A stretch of 64,000 nucleotides of DNA, taken from Gammaproteobacteria bacterium. Lineage in GTDB: Bacteria > Pseudomonadota > Gammaproteobacteria > Pseudomonadales > Azotimanducaceae. Position 1 is the stretch's first letter; the number at the start of each line of letters is the position of its first letter. A program made the translations under genes and the position numbers. The notes below the pieces were generated by a model. That model had not been told where the DNA came from. It saw only the letters and a program-made list of their open reading frames with translations, and did no database searches. The DNA lies in NCBI GenBank assembly GCA_030425195.1, contig JAUIAV010000002.1, positions 186,001-250,000 of the forward strand, read 5' to 3'. Below, one piece after another: positions 9,092-17,319 of this stretch.

Positions 9092-10909
9092 TCAGCGCAA
9101 TCCGGCTTCCGCGAGGACCTGCTCGAACTGATCCACCCGGGGTGCCAGGGCATCCAGCGTGTTCCGCCAGAATTCGGGCCCGGTCAGATCCGCTTCCAGG
9201 TGTTTCGCGGCCAGCGCTTCCGCCGTCATGCGGCCCGTGTCCCTGAGCAGTGCCTGATACCGGTGGAAGAAGTCATCTCCGAAGCTCTCGCGGCTGGCAT
9301 AGACGCCGAGGCTGAACAGATAGCCGAACAGATACGGAAAGTTGTAGAAGGAGATGCCTGAGATGAAGAAGTGCAGCTTGCTCGCCCAGAAACGGGGGTC
9401 GGGTTCCGAGATGGCTTCACCGTACCAGTGCTCCCAGGCTTCGCTCATGAAGGTGTTCAGCTCCTCGGGCCTCAGAGGCCGGGCTTGCCGCGCCTCATAG
9501 AAGCGTTGCTCGAATTCGAACCGGGTCGGTATGTTCAGCACGAAGGCGATCAGGGCCGTCATGTCTTCCCAGATCACGTCCATGCGGGTCTGCAGGGAGT
9601 CGGCTTCTTCCAGCATGGCGTCCCGGACCAGGGTTTCGCCGAAGGTGCTGGCCGTCTCCGCCAGCGACATGCCGTAGCCGAGCTGCGACTCCGGCAGATC
9701 GCGCATGACCCAGCTGTGGTAGGCGTGGCCAAGTTCATGAGCCAGGGTGATCACGTCGCTGGCGCCGCCGCTGTAGGTCATGTAGACCCTGGGGGTTCTC
9801 GATTTTCTGAACCCCGTGCAGTAAGCGCCCGGCCGCTTGCCGTCACCGACCGTGCCTTCCACCCAGCGGTTGTCCACCATCATGTGGACGAACTCACCCA
9901 GACTCGGATCGATCCTGGAATAGGCGTTCGCAATGATCCCGACTGCGCGCTCGAATGGAATTCCGTCGTTCGAACCCGGGTCGAGGATGGGCGCCGGTGC
10001 CCGGTTGTCCCATGGGCCGAGCGCTTCCTTCCCGTAGGCACCCGCCTGCAGCTTCGCAGCCCGGCGAGCCAGAGGCCGGTAAGTTTCCGCAGCCTCGAGA
10101 ATGCGGTCGAGCGTGGCCCTGCTGATGCGGTTCATGTGCACGGGTGCGTCGAGGAAGTGCACGGGCTTCTCCCTGGAGCGCTTCCGGCACATCTCCAGAC
10201 GCCAGCCGGCGATGGCATTGATTGCGGCGGCACAGCTTTCCTCGTGCTGCGCCCAGGCATCGTTGATGGCGGACCAGGCATTCCGGCGCAGGGCATCATC
10301 CGGCCGCTGCATGAGGCCGGCGGTCTCCGCGATGCCCATGCGCTGCTGCTCGTTGCCCACCAGCACGTCGCATTCCAGGGTGCCGGACAGCTGATCGTAG
10401 AGCCGGCTCCAGGCGTGGATACCGTCCTGGGCGAGGCCGTTCACGAGACGTTCCGCCTCGAGACTCAGCAGCTCGTGCCGGCGCTGGCGGGCGTGATTCA
10501 CGACGAATTCCGAAGGGGCGACGTCCGGGTCGGCGAGATAGGCCTGAATGTCCGCGTCGTCCGCCAGTTCGCAGAACTGATTCAGTGGCTCGGATACATC
10601 ACCCAGACGCTTCTGAATACCCTGAAGGCGACCCTGCAGGGTTCGGGCCTCAGCGTCTCTGCCATTGACCGAAAGCAGACAGCTGGCGTAGACGGAGGCG
10701 TTCTGCAGCAGCACGCCTGCTTCCTGCCGGAGGCGGAAGATGCGCTGAGCGGTTTCCACACGCCGCTCTTCCGTCAGTCCGGGATTGAGCGCCTCGATCT
10801 CAGCGCTCAGGGTCTCCACGCGCGCCAGGTCGGCTTCGAGCTCCGGCGCCGCTGTGCTCGTGTATTCGCTTTCGAGTTCCCAGGCGGGTCCCTGATTCCT
10901 TGCCGGCAT
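9092..10909 (-). CDS. M3 family oligoendopeptidase (PepF-like)
   Basis: A 605-residue zinc metallopeptidase. The active-site signature is HELGHAYHSW at 391-400: H391 and H395 bind zinc, E392 is catalytic, and E418 in SLAETA is the expected third ligand. Length and the long helical N-terminal half fit the PepF/M3 oligoendopeptidases that cleave short peptides in the cytoplasm. No signal peptide is visible. It is the first gene of a two-gene unit with the uracil-DNA glycosylase gene and is divergent from the VWA gene across 231 bp, which should hold both promoters; I saw no strong sigma-70 boxes there. Confidence 0.92.
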   Translation of the reverse strand: MPARNQGPAWELESEYTSTAAPELEADLARVETLSAEIEALNPGLTEERRVETAQRIFRLRQEAGVLLQNASVYASCLLSVNGRDAEARTLQGRLQGIQKRLGDVSEPLNQFCELADDADIQAYLADPDVAPSEFVVNHARQRRHELLSLEAERLVNGLAQDGIHAWSRLYDQLSGTLECDVLVGNEQQRMGIAETAGLMQRPDDALRRNAWSAINDAWAQHEESCAAAINAIAGWRLEMCRKRSREKPVHFLDAPVHMNRISRATLDRILEAAETYRPLARRAAKLQAGAYGKEALGPWDNRAPAPILDPGSNDGIPFERAVGIIANAYSRIDPSLGEFVHMMVDNRWVEGTVGDGKRPGAYCTGFRKSRTPRVYMTYSGGASDVITLAHELGHAYHSWVMRDLPESQLGYGMSLAETASTFGETLVRDAMLEEADSLQTRMDVIWEDMTALIAFVLNIPTRFEFEQRFYEARQARPLRPEELNTFMSEAWEHWYGEAISEPDPRFWASKLHFFISGISFYNFPYLFGYLFSLGVYASRESFGDDFFHRYQALLRDTGRMTAEALAAKHLEADLTGPEFWRNTLDALAPRVDQFEQVLAEAGLR

Positions 10910-11140
10910 CTGATTTCTGCATCGTTCGGGAGTGGACGGGGGATCTTAGCAGAAGGCCCGGATGTCCGGATTCAGACAGCCGGTGTGCGCCAGTTCCCTT
11001 CCGGTCCGGTTGTCTGTCACAAACCCGGGAGCCTGATTCCGTCGGAAACCGGTGCTTCCTTATTCTTTTCCCTTCATTTCCGTTCGTGGTGATGACACAC
11101 CGTCCCGCCATCCGGAACCGATTGAACAGGGAGGCCGAGC

Positions 11141-12994
11141 ATGTCGTGCCGGACGCTGGTCAGCAGGATGTTGACCCGATTCATTCTCACCGCCGTGGGC
11201 ATCCCGGCGGCAGGTCTTCTGCCCTGGGCCGTGGTGATGGCGGCAGTCTCTACGACCGGGCAGGGTGAGCTCAGAATCGAGATTCACAGCCCGCCGCTGG
11301 ACCTGCAGGCGACCGGCGAACCTCTGAGCTACGAGGTGCAGGGCGTGGCCTCGACCATCGGCAGCGTGCGGCATATCGACATGATGCTGGTACTCGACAC
11401 CTCCGGCAGCCTGGCGCAGACGGATCCGGCCGACTACAGGACTCAGGCGGCCGTCGGACTGATCCGCGGGCTGTCGGCGAAGAGCGACATCCAGATCGGC
11501 GTGATCGGCTTCAACAACAGCAATGATCTTCTGCAGCCGCTGACACGGGACCGCAACAGAGTGATCGCGGCGCTCGAGGGGCTCCGGCGTTCCGGCGGCA
11601 CCAACCTGGCTGCCGGAATCCGAACGGCCGTCGAGGAACTGGTGGCCAACGGCCGGGAGGAGTCGTCACGGGTCATCGTTCTGTTCACGGATGGCATGTC
11701 GAACGAGAAGAAAGCGCGGGAAGCGGCGAACTTCGCCGCAGCGGAAGGCATCGCCGTGCAGGCCCTGCTGCTCGGCGAGAATCTCAAAGGCGGATTTCTG
11801 CTGGAGGAGATTGCGGCGTCCACCGGCGGCGGATTCGTCTGGGTGCTGGATCCTACCGATCTGCCCGAGGCCTTTCTGAATCTGAAAACGACCGGCGTGG
11901 ATGCGGTGACGCTCTCCGTGAACGGATCCGAACCGGTGGCTGCCGGGCTGACGGCGGGGGCCTTCAGCGGCAGCGTACCGCTGGTGGCAGGAGAAAACCG
12001 CATCGTCGCCATGGCCCGCAGCCTGGACGGCCGGACCCGGTCCTCGACGGTGACCGTGAACGTGGCAGATGCCAGCTGTGCTTCTCTGGAGGTGGGCGCG
12101 CTGAACGATGGTCGGGCTGCGGTGACTCTGAACGAACGGGCGGTGGAGATCGTGGTGGATGCCTCGAGGAGCATGTGGGGACAGATCGACGGGATCTCGA
12201 AGATGGAGATCGCCCGGCAGATTCTGCACGACGCCTCAGCGTCGCTGCCCGATGATCTGTATCTGGCGCTCAGAGCCTACGGTCACACCAGTGCCAGTGA
12301 GGCGAACGACTGCGCGGACTCCCGCCTGCTCGTGCCCTTTCAGACAGGCGGCGGAGCGGCCGGGCGCGTCGCGCTCGGCACTGCCATCGACGGGCTGAAG
12401 CCGAAGGGTCAGACGCCCATCGCTTTCGCGCTGCGCTCGGCGGCAGAGGATTTCGACGCCCTGGCGAGCGAGCGGACTCTGGTGCTGGTCACCGATGGTC
12501 TGGAAAGCTGTGGCGGCGACCCGGTTGCAGCGGCGCGGGAGCTCCATGAGCTCGGCATCCGCATCCACGTGATCGGTTTCGGCCTCGGCAGCGGGGCGGA
12601 TGAGGATGCCGCCAGCCTCAGAACCATTGCCCGTGCGACAGGCGGTTCGTACTTCACCGCCAACAGTGCCGATGAGCTCAGAGGCGCGCTCGACGCCACC
12701 GTCGGCACCCGGTACCGGGTGCTCGCGGATGAGGAAGAGGTTGCCAGCGGCGTGCTGGGCAGCAGTGAACGCCTGTTTCTGCCGGGTGGGGACTACCGGA
12801 TCGAGTTCGACAGCCTGCCCCGGCATGTGGTGCCGTTCACGCTGGCGGCCAGAGATCGTCTGCATCTCATGCTCGAGCGGGAAGAGGGCGTCATCGGCCA
12901 CCGGGAATACCGGGACCTGATGCCGGCAGTCACCTGTGAGTCAGCCGTTGCAGACGATGCGCCCGCGGAGCTAGTGTCCGCGTATGCGAGATAA
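11141..12994 (+). CDS. Exported protein with two von Willebrand factor A domains
   Basis: A 617-residue protein with a hydrophobic signal segment (residues about 9-35, possible cleavage after VVMAA) and two VWA domains. The first MIDAS is DTSGS (86-90) with a TDG at 184-186; the second is DASRS (340-344) with a TDG at 451-453. Both therefore keep the metal-dependent adhesion site. A small beta-rich tail follows from about residue 520. Likely periplasmic or surface-exposed, binding partner unknown. The last 11 bp overlap the start of the downstream amine oxidase gene, so the two are translationally coupled although their functions look unrelated. Confidence 0.85.
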   Translation: MSCRTLVSRMLTRFILTAVGIPAAGLLPWAVVMAAVSTTGQGELRIEIHSPPLDLQATGEPLSYEVQGVASTIGSVRHIDMMLVLDTSGSLAQTDPADYRTQAAVGLIRGLSAKSDIQIGVIGFNNSNDLLQPLTRDRNRVIAALEGLRRSGGTNLAAGIRTAVEELVANGREESSRVIVLFTDGMSNEKKAREAANFAAAEGIAVQALLLGENLKGGFLLEEIAASTGGGFVWVLDPTDLPEAFLNLKTTGVDAVTLSVNGSEPVAAGLTAGAFSGSVPLVAGENRIVAMARSLDGRTRSSTVTVNVADASCASLEVGALNDGRAAVTLNERAVEIVVDASRSMWGQIDGISKMEIARQILHDASASLPDDLYLALRAYGHTSASEANDCADSRLLVPFQTGGGAAGRVALGTAIDGLKPKGQTPIAFALRSAAEDFDALASERTLVLVTDGLESCGGDPVAAARELHELGIRIHVIGFGLGSGADEDAASLRTIARATGGSYFTANSADELRGALDATVGTRYRVLADEEEVASGVLGSSERLFLPGGDYRIEFDSLPRHVVPFTLAARDRLHLMLEREEGVIGHREYRDLMPAVTCESAVADDAPAELVSAYAR

Positions 12995-14363
12995 TGACCT
13001 GCACAACGGCAGCTTCTGGTTCGACAGTCTGGATGAACCGCCGGGTGCGACACCGCCCGCGTCTCTGCCCGATCGGGTGGACGTGGCCATCATCGGTGCC
13101 GGCTACACGGGTCTGTGGACCGCTTACTATCTGAAACAGCAGCAGCCGGATCTCGATATCGCCGTGTTCGAGGCCATGACCGCCGGATTCGGTGCCAGTG
13201 GCCGCAATGGCGGCTGGTGCATGGGCCTGGCCTGGGGCATCGACGGACTGCTCGCGGTGCCGAGGCAACAGCAGGCAGGCATCGATCTGCTGAACGCCAT
13301 GCACGACACCGTCGACGAGGTGGGCCGGATCTGTCAGGCGGAGAACATCGATTGCCACTACGGCAAAGGCGGGACCCTCACCGTTGCCACTCTGCCGTTC
13401 CGGGTGGAAGCCATGCGTGCGAGAGTGGCTCACCTGCATTCCCTGGGCTACACGGATGAAGACTACACCTGGCTGCCGGAAGCCGAATCCCGTCACCGGA
13501 TCGGCAGCCGCTGGAACTTCGGCGCCGTCTACACCACGCACTGTGCCGCCATTCACCCGGCACGCCTCGTCCGCGGTCTGGCCCGGACGGTGGGCGGAAA
13601 AGGCGTCCGGCTTTTCGAGCTGACCCCGGTGCTGGATCTGGAGCCCGGCCGGGTCCGTACGGAACGGGGCACGGTGCACGCGGATGTGGTTCTGCGGGCG
13701 ACGGAAGGCTACACGGAATCTCTACCCAGCCAGACTCGGCAGGTCATGCCCCTCTACTCGATGATGGTGGCAACGGAGCCGCTGCCGGAACCGGTCTGGG
13801 AGGCGATCGGCCTCAGGCGCCGGGAAACGTTCGGGGACGGACGCCGCATCGTCATCTACGGGCAGCGCACGCTGGACGACCGGCTCGCGTTCGGCGGACG
13901 TGCCGGCTATTACTTCGGATCGGAACGCAAGCCGCTGATCGATCCCGGGGATCCCATGCTCGACCGGGTGGAGTCAAATCTTCGCGAGTTCTTCCCGGCG
14001 CTCGAAGGATATGCGGTCACCCACCGCTGGGGTGGTCTGATGGGCGCACCGCGCCACTTCAGGCCCTGTGTCAGCTTCGACCCGGATTCCGGTATCGGCA
14101 TGGCGGGTGGTTACGTGGGAGAGGGCGTGGCTGCCAGCAATCTGGCCGGGCGGATGCTCAGCGACCTGGTGCTGCGGCAGAAAACACCGCTCACCCGTCT
14201 CGCCTGGGTGGATGATCGTGCCCGCCGCTGGGAGCCGGAGCCTCTGCGCTGGATGGGAGCGAAAATGATGCAGTATGCGGGAGACCGCGCGGATCGCGCC
14301 GAGTTCAGAAACGGGCGGCCGTCGAAGTTCTGGGACGGACTCTTCTCCCGCGTGATGGGCTGA
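12984..14363 (+). CDS. FAD-dependent amine oxidoreductase, DAO family (PuuB/OrdL-like)
   Basis: A 459-residue flavoprotein. The Rossmann dinucleotide motif is IIGAGYTG (G38, G40, G43), followed by ASGRNGGW near residue 72, typical of the D-amino-acid oxidase/gamma-glutamylputrescine oxidase group. A C-terminal GGYVGEGVAASN region is the second FAD-binding segment. The N-terminal FWFDSL segment also occurs in PuuB-like enzymes. It probably oxidises a primary or secondary amine with release of hydrogen peroxide. It overlaps the VWA gene by 11 bp and converges with the nucleotidyltransferase gene 4 bp away. Exact substrate unknown. Confidence 0.87.
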   Translation: MRDNDLHNGSFWFDSLDEPPGATPPASLPDRVDVAIIGAGYTGLWTAYYLKQQQPDLDIAVFEAMTAGFGASGRNGGWCMGLAWGIDGLLAVPRQQQAGIDLLNAMHDTVDEVGRICQAENIDCHYGKGGTLTVATLPFRVEAMRARVAHLHSLGYTDEDYTWLPEAESRHRIGSRWNFGAVYTTHCAAIHPARLVRGLARTVGGKGVRLFELTPVLDLEPGRVRTERGTVHADVVLRATEGYTESLPSQTRQVMPLYSMMVATEPLPEPVWEAIGLRRRETFGDGRRIVIYGQRTLDDRLAFGGRAGYYFGSERKPLIDPGDPMLDRVESNLREFFPALEGYAVTHRWGGLMGAPRHFRPCVSFDPDSGIGMAGGYVGEGVAASNLAGRMLSDLVLRQKTPLTRLAWVDDRARRWEPEPLRWMGAKMMQYAGDRADRAEFRNGRPSKFWDGLFSRVMG

Positions 14364-14367
14364 TCGT

Positions 14368-14922
14368 TCAGTCCGATGCGGGGTTGCCCCTGGCCTCGAG
14401 CTGCTCGAGCGCAGCGACGCGTGCGTCGTTGTCGCCGAGGTAGTGAGCGATGATCGACCGGACCCGTTCGTGGTCCAGGGTGCCCGCCGCCTGCATCTCC
14501 TCCAGATCCGCCCAGTCTTTGGTCCGGTTGAAGAACGCCTTGAACACGGCCACGTCCAGGCAGGACAGAAAGGGAATGCGGGTGCCGGCGAAGGATTCCA
14601 TCCGGGTGCGTGTCGCCGCCTGCTCGTGATAGTCGGTGGTGTTCAGGAACAGGTCCAGGGGCGTGTCTTCCCACCAGACCCTGACCTGACCGTCCCGCTT
14701 CAGAACACGCCGGTCTTCCCGCGTGACTTTCACCCCATCGGGCAGCGCATCGATCACCCGCGCCCGGTCTCCCACGCTCACGAATATGTTGATGTCTATG
14801 TCGATGGTGCCGCGGGCGCGGCGGGTACACCAGGCGAGCGCCAGCGCGCCGCCGAATGCGTGGGGCAGCCCGGCGTCATCCAGGGCCTCGTGCAGCGCGG
14901 CGATTCTGCGGGTCAGATCCAT
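14368..14922 (-). CDS. Nucleotidyltransferase, AbiEii/MenT-like toxin candidate
   Basis: A 184-residue protein with a nucleotidyltransferase core: GG at 24-25 followed by RGTIDIDINIFV, giving the metal-binding D41-x-D43. A downstream D in WEDTPLDLFL (near residue 90) could be the third acidic ligand. Length and motif order fit small minimal nucleotidyltransferases of toxin-antitoxin or abortive-infection loci (AbiEii, MenT). Its start overlaps the stop of the upstream HTH gene by one base (TGATG), as usual for toxin-antitoxin pairs with the antitoxin first. The toxin role is inferred from context; it could be a housekeeping-type nucleotidyltransferase. Confidence 0.72.
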   Translation of the reverse strand: MDLTRRIAALHEALDDAGLPHAFGGALALAWCTRRARGTIDIDINIFVSVGDRARVIDALPDGVKVTREDRRVLKRDGQVRVWWEDTPLDLFLNTTDYHEQAATRTRMESFAGTRIPFLSCLDVAVFKAFFNRTKDWADLEEMQAAGTLDHERVRSIIAHYLGDNDARVAALEQLEARGNPASD

Positions 14923-15275
14923 CAGGAGGTCCGGGGGAAGACCGGGTAGGACATCCGCCGCTCCACCCGGGCGGGAAACTCGCCGGCCAGCGCCAGCACG
15001 GCCTCCAGTTCATCGCCACGGGAAACGCCGTCCTGCCATCGGATGCGGGGGCTGAGATCGAAATCGACGGCGAACCCGCAGGCGTCCAGGATCCGCAGGA
15101 AGGTGACCACTGACGGACTCTTCCGACCGCGTTCGTACGCGATCAGGGTCGGGTGGGAGGTGCCGGCGCGCCGGGCGAGCTGTCTGAGCGACAGCCCGGC
15201 CCTGCTGCGTGCCTCTCTCAGGGTGCGGGCGGCATGGCCGCTGAAATCCTCGTGTCCGGTGATTCCGATCATCAT
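14922..15275 (-). CDS. XRE-family helix-turn-helix protein, probable cognate antitoxin
   Basis: A 117-residue protein (from ATG at 15275; a second ATG follows directly at 15272). The HTH is about residues 20-70: LREARSRAGLSLRQLARRAG then SHPTLIAYERGRKSPS, a clean Xre/Cro pattern. A longer reading frame extends upstream to 15386, but its first 37 residues are not homologous-looking and would run through the palindrome, so I chose the internal start. It is coupled by a one-base overlap to the nucleotidyltransferase gene. It likely binds its own promoter and neutralises the partner. Confidence 0.75.
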   Translation of the reverse strand: MMIGITGHEDFSGHAARTLREARSRAGLSLRQLARRAGTSHPTLIAYERGRKSPSVVTFLRILDACGFAVDFDLSPRIRWQDGVSRGDELEAVLALAGEFPARVERRMSYPVFPRTS

Positions 15276-15299
15276 GATGGCCCGATCTGTCAGAAAAGC

Positions 15300-15317
15300 G
15301 GTATCCGACAGGATACC
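15300..15317. promoter_or_regulatory. Perfect palindrome, candidate autoregulatory operator
   Basis: GGTATCC-GACA-GGATACC is a perfect 7-bp inverted repeat with a 4-bp spacer, ending 25 bp upstream of the chosen HTH start. On the minus strand it contains TGnTATCCT, which could be an extended -10 element, so a bound repressor would block transcription. Only one copy was noticed. The operator role is inferred. Confidence 0.55.
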
Positions 15318-15435
15318 ACACTTCTGTTGTGCGCCACATGAATCAGGCGCCAGCTCTGTGACCTGGGCGGCATTCGGGCCGTGCACCGCTGATCAGATCG
15401 GACGACCATCGGCCCGCCGACCGCCGCAACGCGAT

Positions 15436-16314
15436 ATGGTGCGGCTCATGATCTCCGCAAGACAGTCCCGTACCGGAATACTCCTGCTCGTGCTGCTCAA
15501 CGCCGTGCCTCTGGCCGGTGTGCTGTTGTGGGGCTGGAAGAGTTTCGATTTGATCTTCCTCTACTGGATGGAAAACGTGGTGATCGGCGTGTTCACCGCC
15601 GCCCGGATGCTGGTCCGTCCGTACTCCCATCCGCTGGAGCTGGCATACCCCCTGTTCCTGGCCCCCTTCTTCTGTGTGCATTACGGGATGTTCTGCTGGG
15701 GGCACGGCACGGTCGTGGTGTCGTTGTTCGGCCCGGAATCGGTCGGGCACGCGCTGCTGCCGGCGGTGATGAGCGTGCTCGCGTCTCCCTTCATGCTCGC
15801 TGGGGTGGCTGCGCTCACCCTCGTTCAGGCCATCGACTGGCTGCGCGACATCGGACAGCGGGGTCTCGGGGCCGACAACGTGAAGGACCTGATGGTCAAA
15901 CCCTATCGTCGTATCTTCGTTCTGCACATCACCATCATCGCGGGCGGTTTTGCGCTCGCTGCGCTGGATGAACCGACGGCCGGTCTGCTGATCCTGGTGG
16001 TGGTGAAGACCATCTCGGATATGTGGCACTGGCAGAAGGACCGCCATTCGGACGAGGAATACGCTTCGGCAGAGCTTTCCCCGGAGATGCTGGCGGAGAT
16101 GGCCCGCGAATACGCGGAGCCGAAGGTCACCGTGAACGGCGAGGACAGACACTTCGCGAGCTTTGCGGAAATGAAGGCCTCGAAGGAATTCCGGATGGCT
16201 CAGGCGGTGATGCGGATGATGGGGGCGGGCCGGGAACTCAGAATGCTCTCGGCCTATCTCGACAGGAAGATCGAGGAAGAGCAGGGCCGGCCTCTGGCTG
16301 AAGGTGCCGCGTAA
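15436..16314 (+). CDS. DUF6498-type integral membrane protein
   Basis: A 292-residue protein with several hydrophobic segments: about residues 12-30, 35-55, 70-90, 105-130, 155-175 and 180-200. The sequence FDLIFLYWMENVVIG near the N-terminus is a hallmark I associate with DUF6498 membrane proteins of unknown function. A charged cytoplasmic C-terminal tail follows. The frame is open further upstream to 15043, but that part overlaps the HTH gene and shows no protein-like features, so I placed the start at ATG 15436 (ATG 15448 is an alternative). The stop codon lies in a 22-bp tandem duplication. Confidence 0.7.
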   Translation: MVRLMISARQSRTGILLLVLLNAVPLAGVLLWGWKSFDLIFLYWMENVVIGVFTAARMLVRPYSHPLELAYPLFLAPFFCVHYGMFCWGHGTVVVSLFGPESVGHALLPAVMSVLASPFMLAGVAALTLVQAIDWLRDIGQRGLGADNVKDLMVKPYRRIFVLHITIIAGGFALAALDEPTAGLLILVVVKTISDMWHWQKDRHSDEEYASAELSPEMLAEMAREYAEPKVTVNGEDRHFASFAEMKASKEFRMAQAVMRMMGAGRELRMLSAYLDRKIEEEQGRPLAEGAA

Positions 16315-16340
16315 CGCGGCTGAAGGTGCCGCGTAACGCG
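16297..16340. repeat. 22-bp tandem duplication spanning a stop codon
   Basis: Two copies of GCTGAAGGTGCCGCGTAACG plus CG, at 16297 and 16319, cover the last codons and TAA stop of the membrane-protein gene. The second copy therefore duplicates the C-terminal codons and stop in the untranslated region. It looks like a replication-slippage product. Confidence 0.85.
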
Positions 16341-16413
16341 TCTGAAGTCTCGCCACCGGTTGCACGGAGCAGTAGGCTTAGCCGACTTCCACTGATGGTG
16401 GGTACTCAGGACG

Positions 16414-17319
16414 GTGGCTCGGCTTTTCGGTCTCAGGTGCTGTCTCGCAGCCGCGTTGATGCTGCCGGCCACGGCCGGGGCCAACAACGACGTGCTGCCG
16501 CGGCTGCTCACCAATCTGCCCATCGATCAGAACTTCCTGAGCCTCTCCTACACCTACTCGGAAGGCAACGTCTCGGTGGATCCGGCGCTGGCGCTGGATG
16601 TGGAAGCACAACTGCATACGGCAACCGTCAGCTACAGCCGGTCGTTCGCCGCTTTCGGTCAGTCGGCCGCCGCCACGGTCATCCTGCCGTACTCGGATCT
16701 GACGCTGACGGGCCTGGTCCAGGGGGATTCTGTGACGGCCAGCGACCGGCAGATGCCGGATCCCAGATTCAGACTGTCCATGAACCTGGCCGGCGCCCCG
16801 GCACTGAAGCTAGAGGAGTTTGCCGGCTACCGGCAGAAAACGCTGGTGGGCGTGGCCTTCGAGATCTCACCGCCGCTCGGTCACTACGACGAGGATCGGC
16901 GGGTGAACTTCGGGTCCAATCGCTGGAGCTTTCTTGCGGAGCTCGGCATCAGTCACCGGTTCCGGCGGATCACCCTCGAGGCGGCCATGGCCGGCCTGTT
17001 CTTCACCGACAACGACGACTATCTGGGCAGTCAGACGCTCTCTCAGGATCCCATCGGAACCCTGCGTGGCAATCTGATCTATCACTTCCGCCGGCCGGGA
17101 ACCTGGATAGGGCTGAACACCCTTTATCTGACCGGCGGCGAGACGACGATCGATGGCGTGGACCGGGAGGACCTGCAGTCGAATTCCCGGCTGGGAGTCT
17201 CGCTCACGGTCCCCTTTGCCAGGCGGCACAATCTGATGTTCAAGGTGTCGAGCGGCGTGACCACCCGGATCGGCGCCGACTTCGATAATTATCAGCTGGT
17301 GTACTCGGTGCGGTTCTAG
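16414..17319 (+). CDS. Outer-membrane beta-barrel protein, phenol-degradation MetA-like
   Basis: A 301-residue exported protein. A signal peptide covers about residues 1-23 (cleavage after AGA). The mature part alternates short beta strands (FLSLSYTYSEG, LHTATVSYSRSF, NLIYHFRRPGTW) and ends in a terminal phenylalanine (LVYSVRF), the outer-membrane insertion signature. The pattern resembles the PF13557 group of putative transporter barrels found near aromatic catabolic genes. The start is GTG. It converges with the monooxygenase gene with a 4-bp overlap of the two stops. Ligand unknown. Confidence 0.7.
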   Translation: MARLFGLRCCLAAALMLPATAGANNDVLPRLLTNLPIDQNFLSLSYTYSEGNVSVDPALALDVEAQLHTATVSYSRSFAAFGQSAAATVILPYSDLTLTGLVQGDSVTASDRQMPDPRFRLSMNLAGAPALKLEEFAGYRQKTLVGVAFEISPPLGHYDEDRRVNFGSNRWSFLAELGISHRFRRITLEAAMAGLFFTDNDDYLGSQTLSQDPIGTLRGNLIYHFRRPGTWIGLNTLYLTGGETTIDGVDREDLQSNSRLGVSLTVPFARRHNLMFKVSSGVTTRIGADFDNYQLVYSVRF

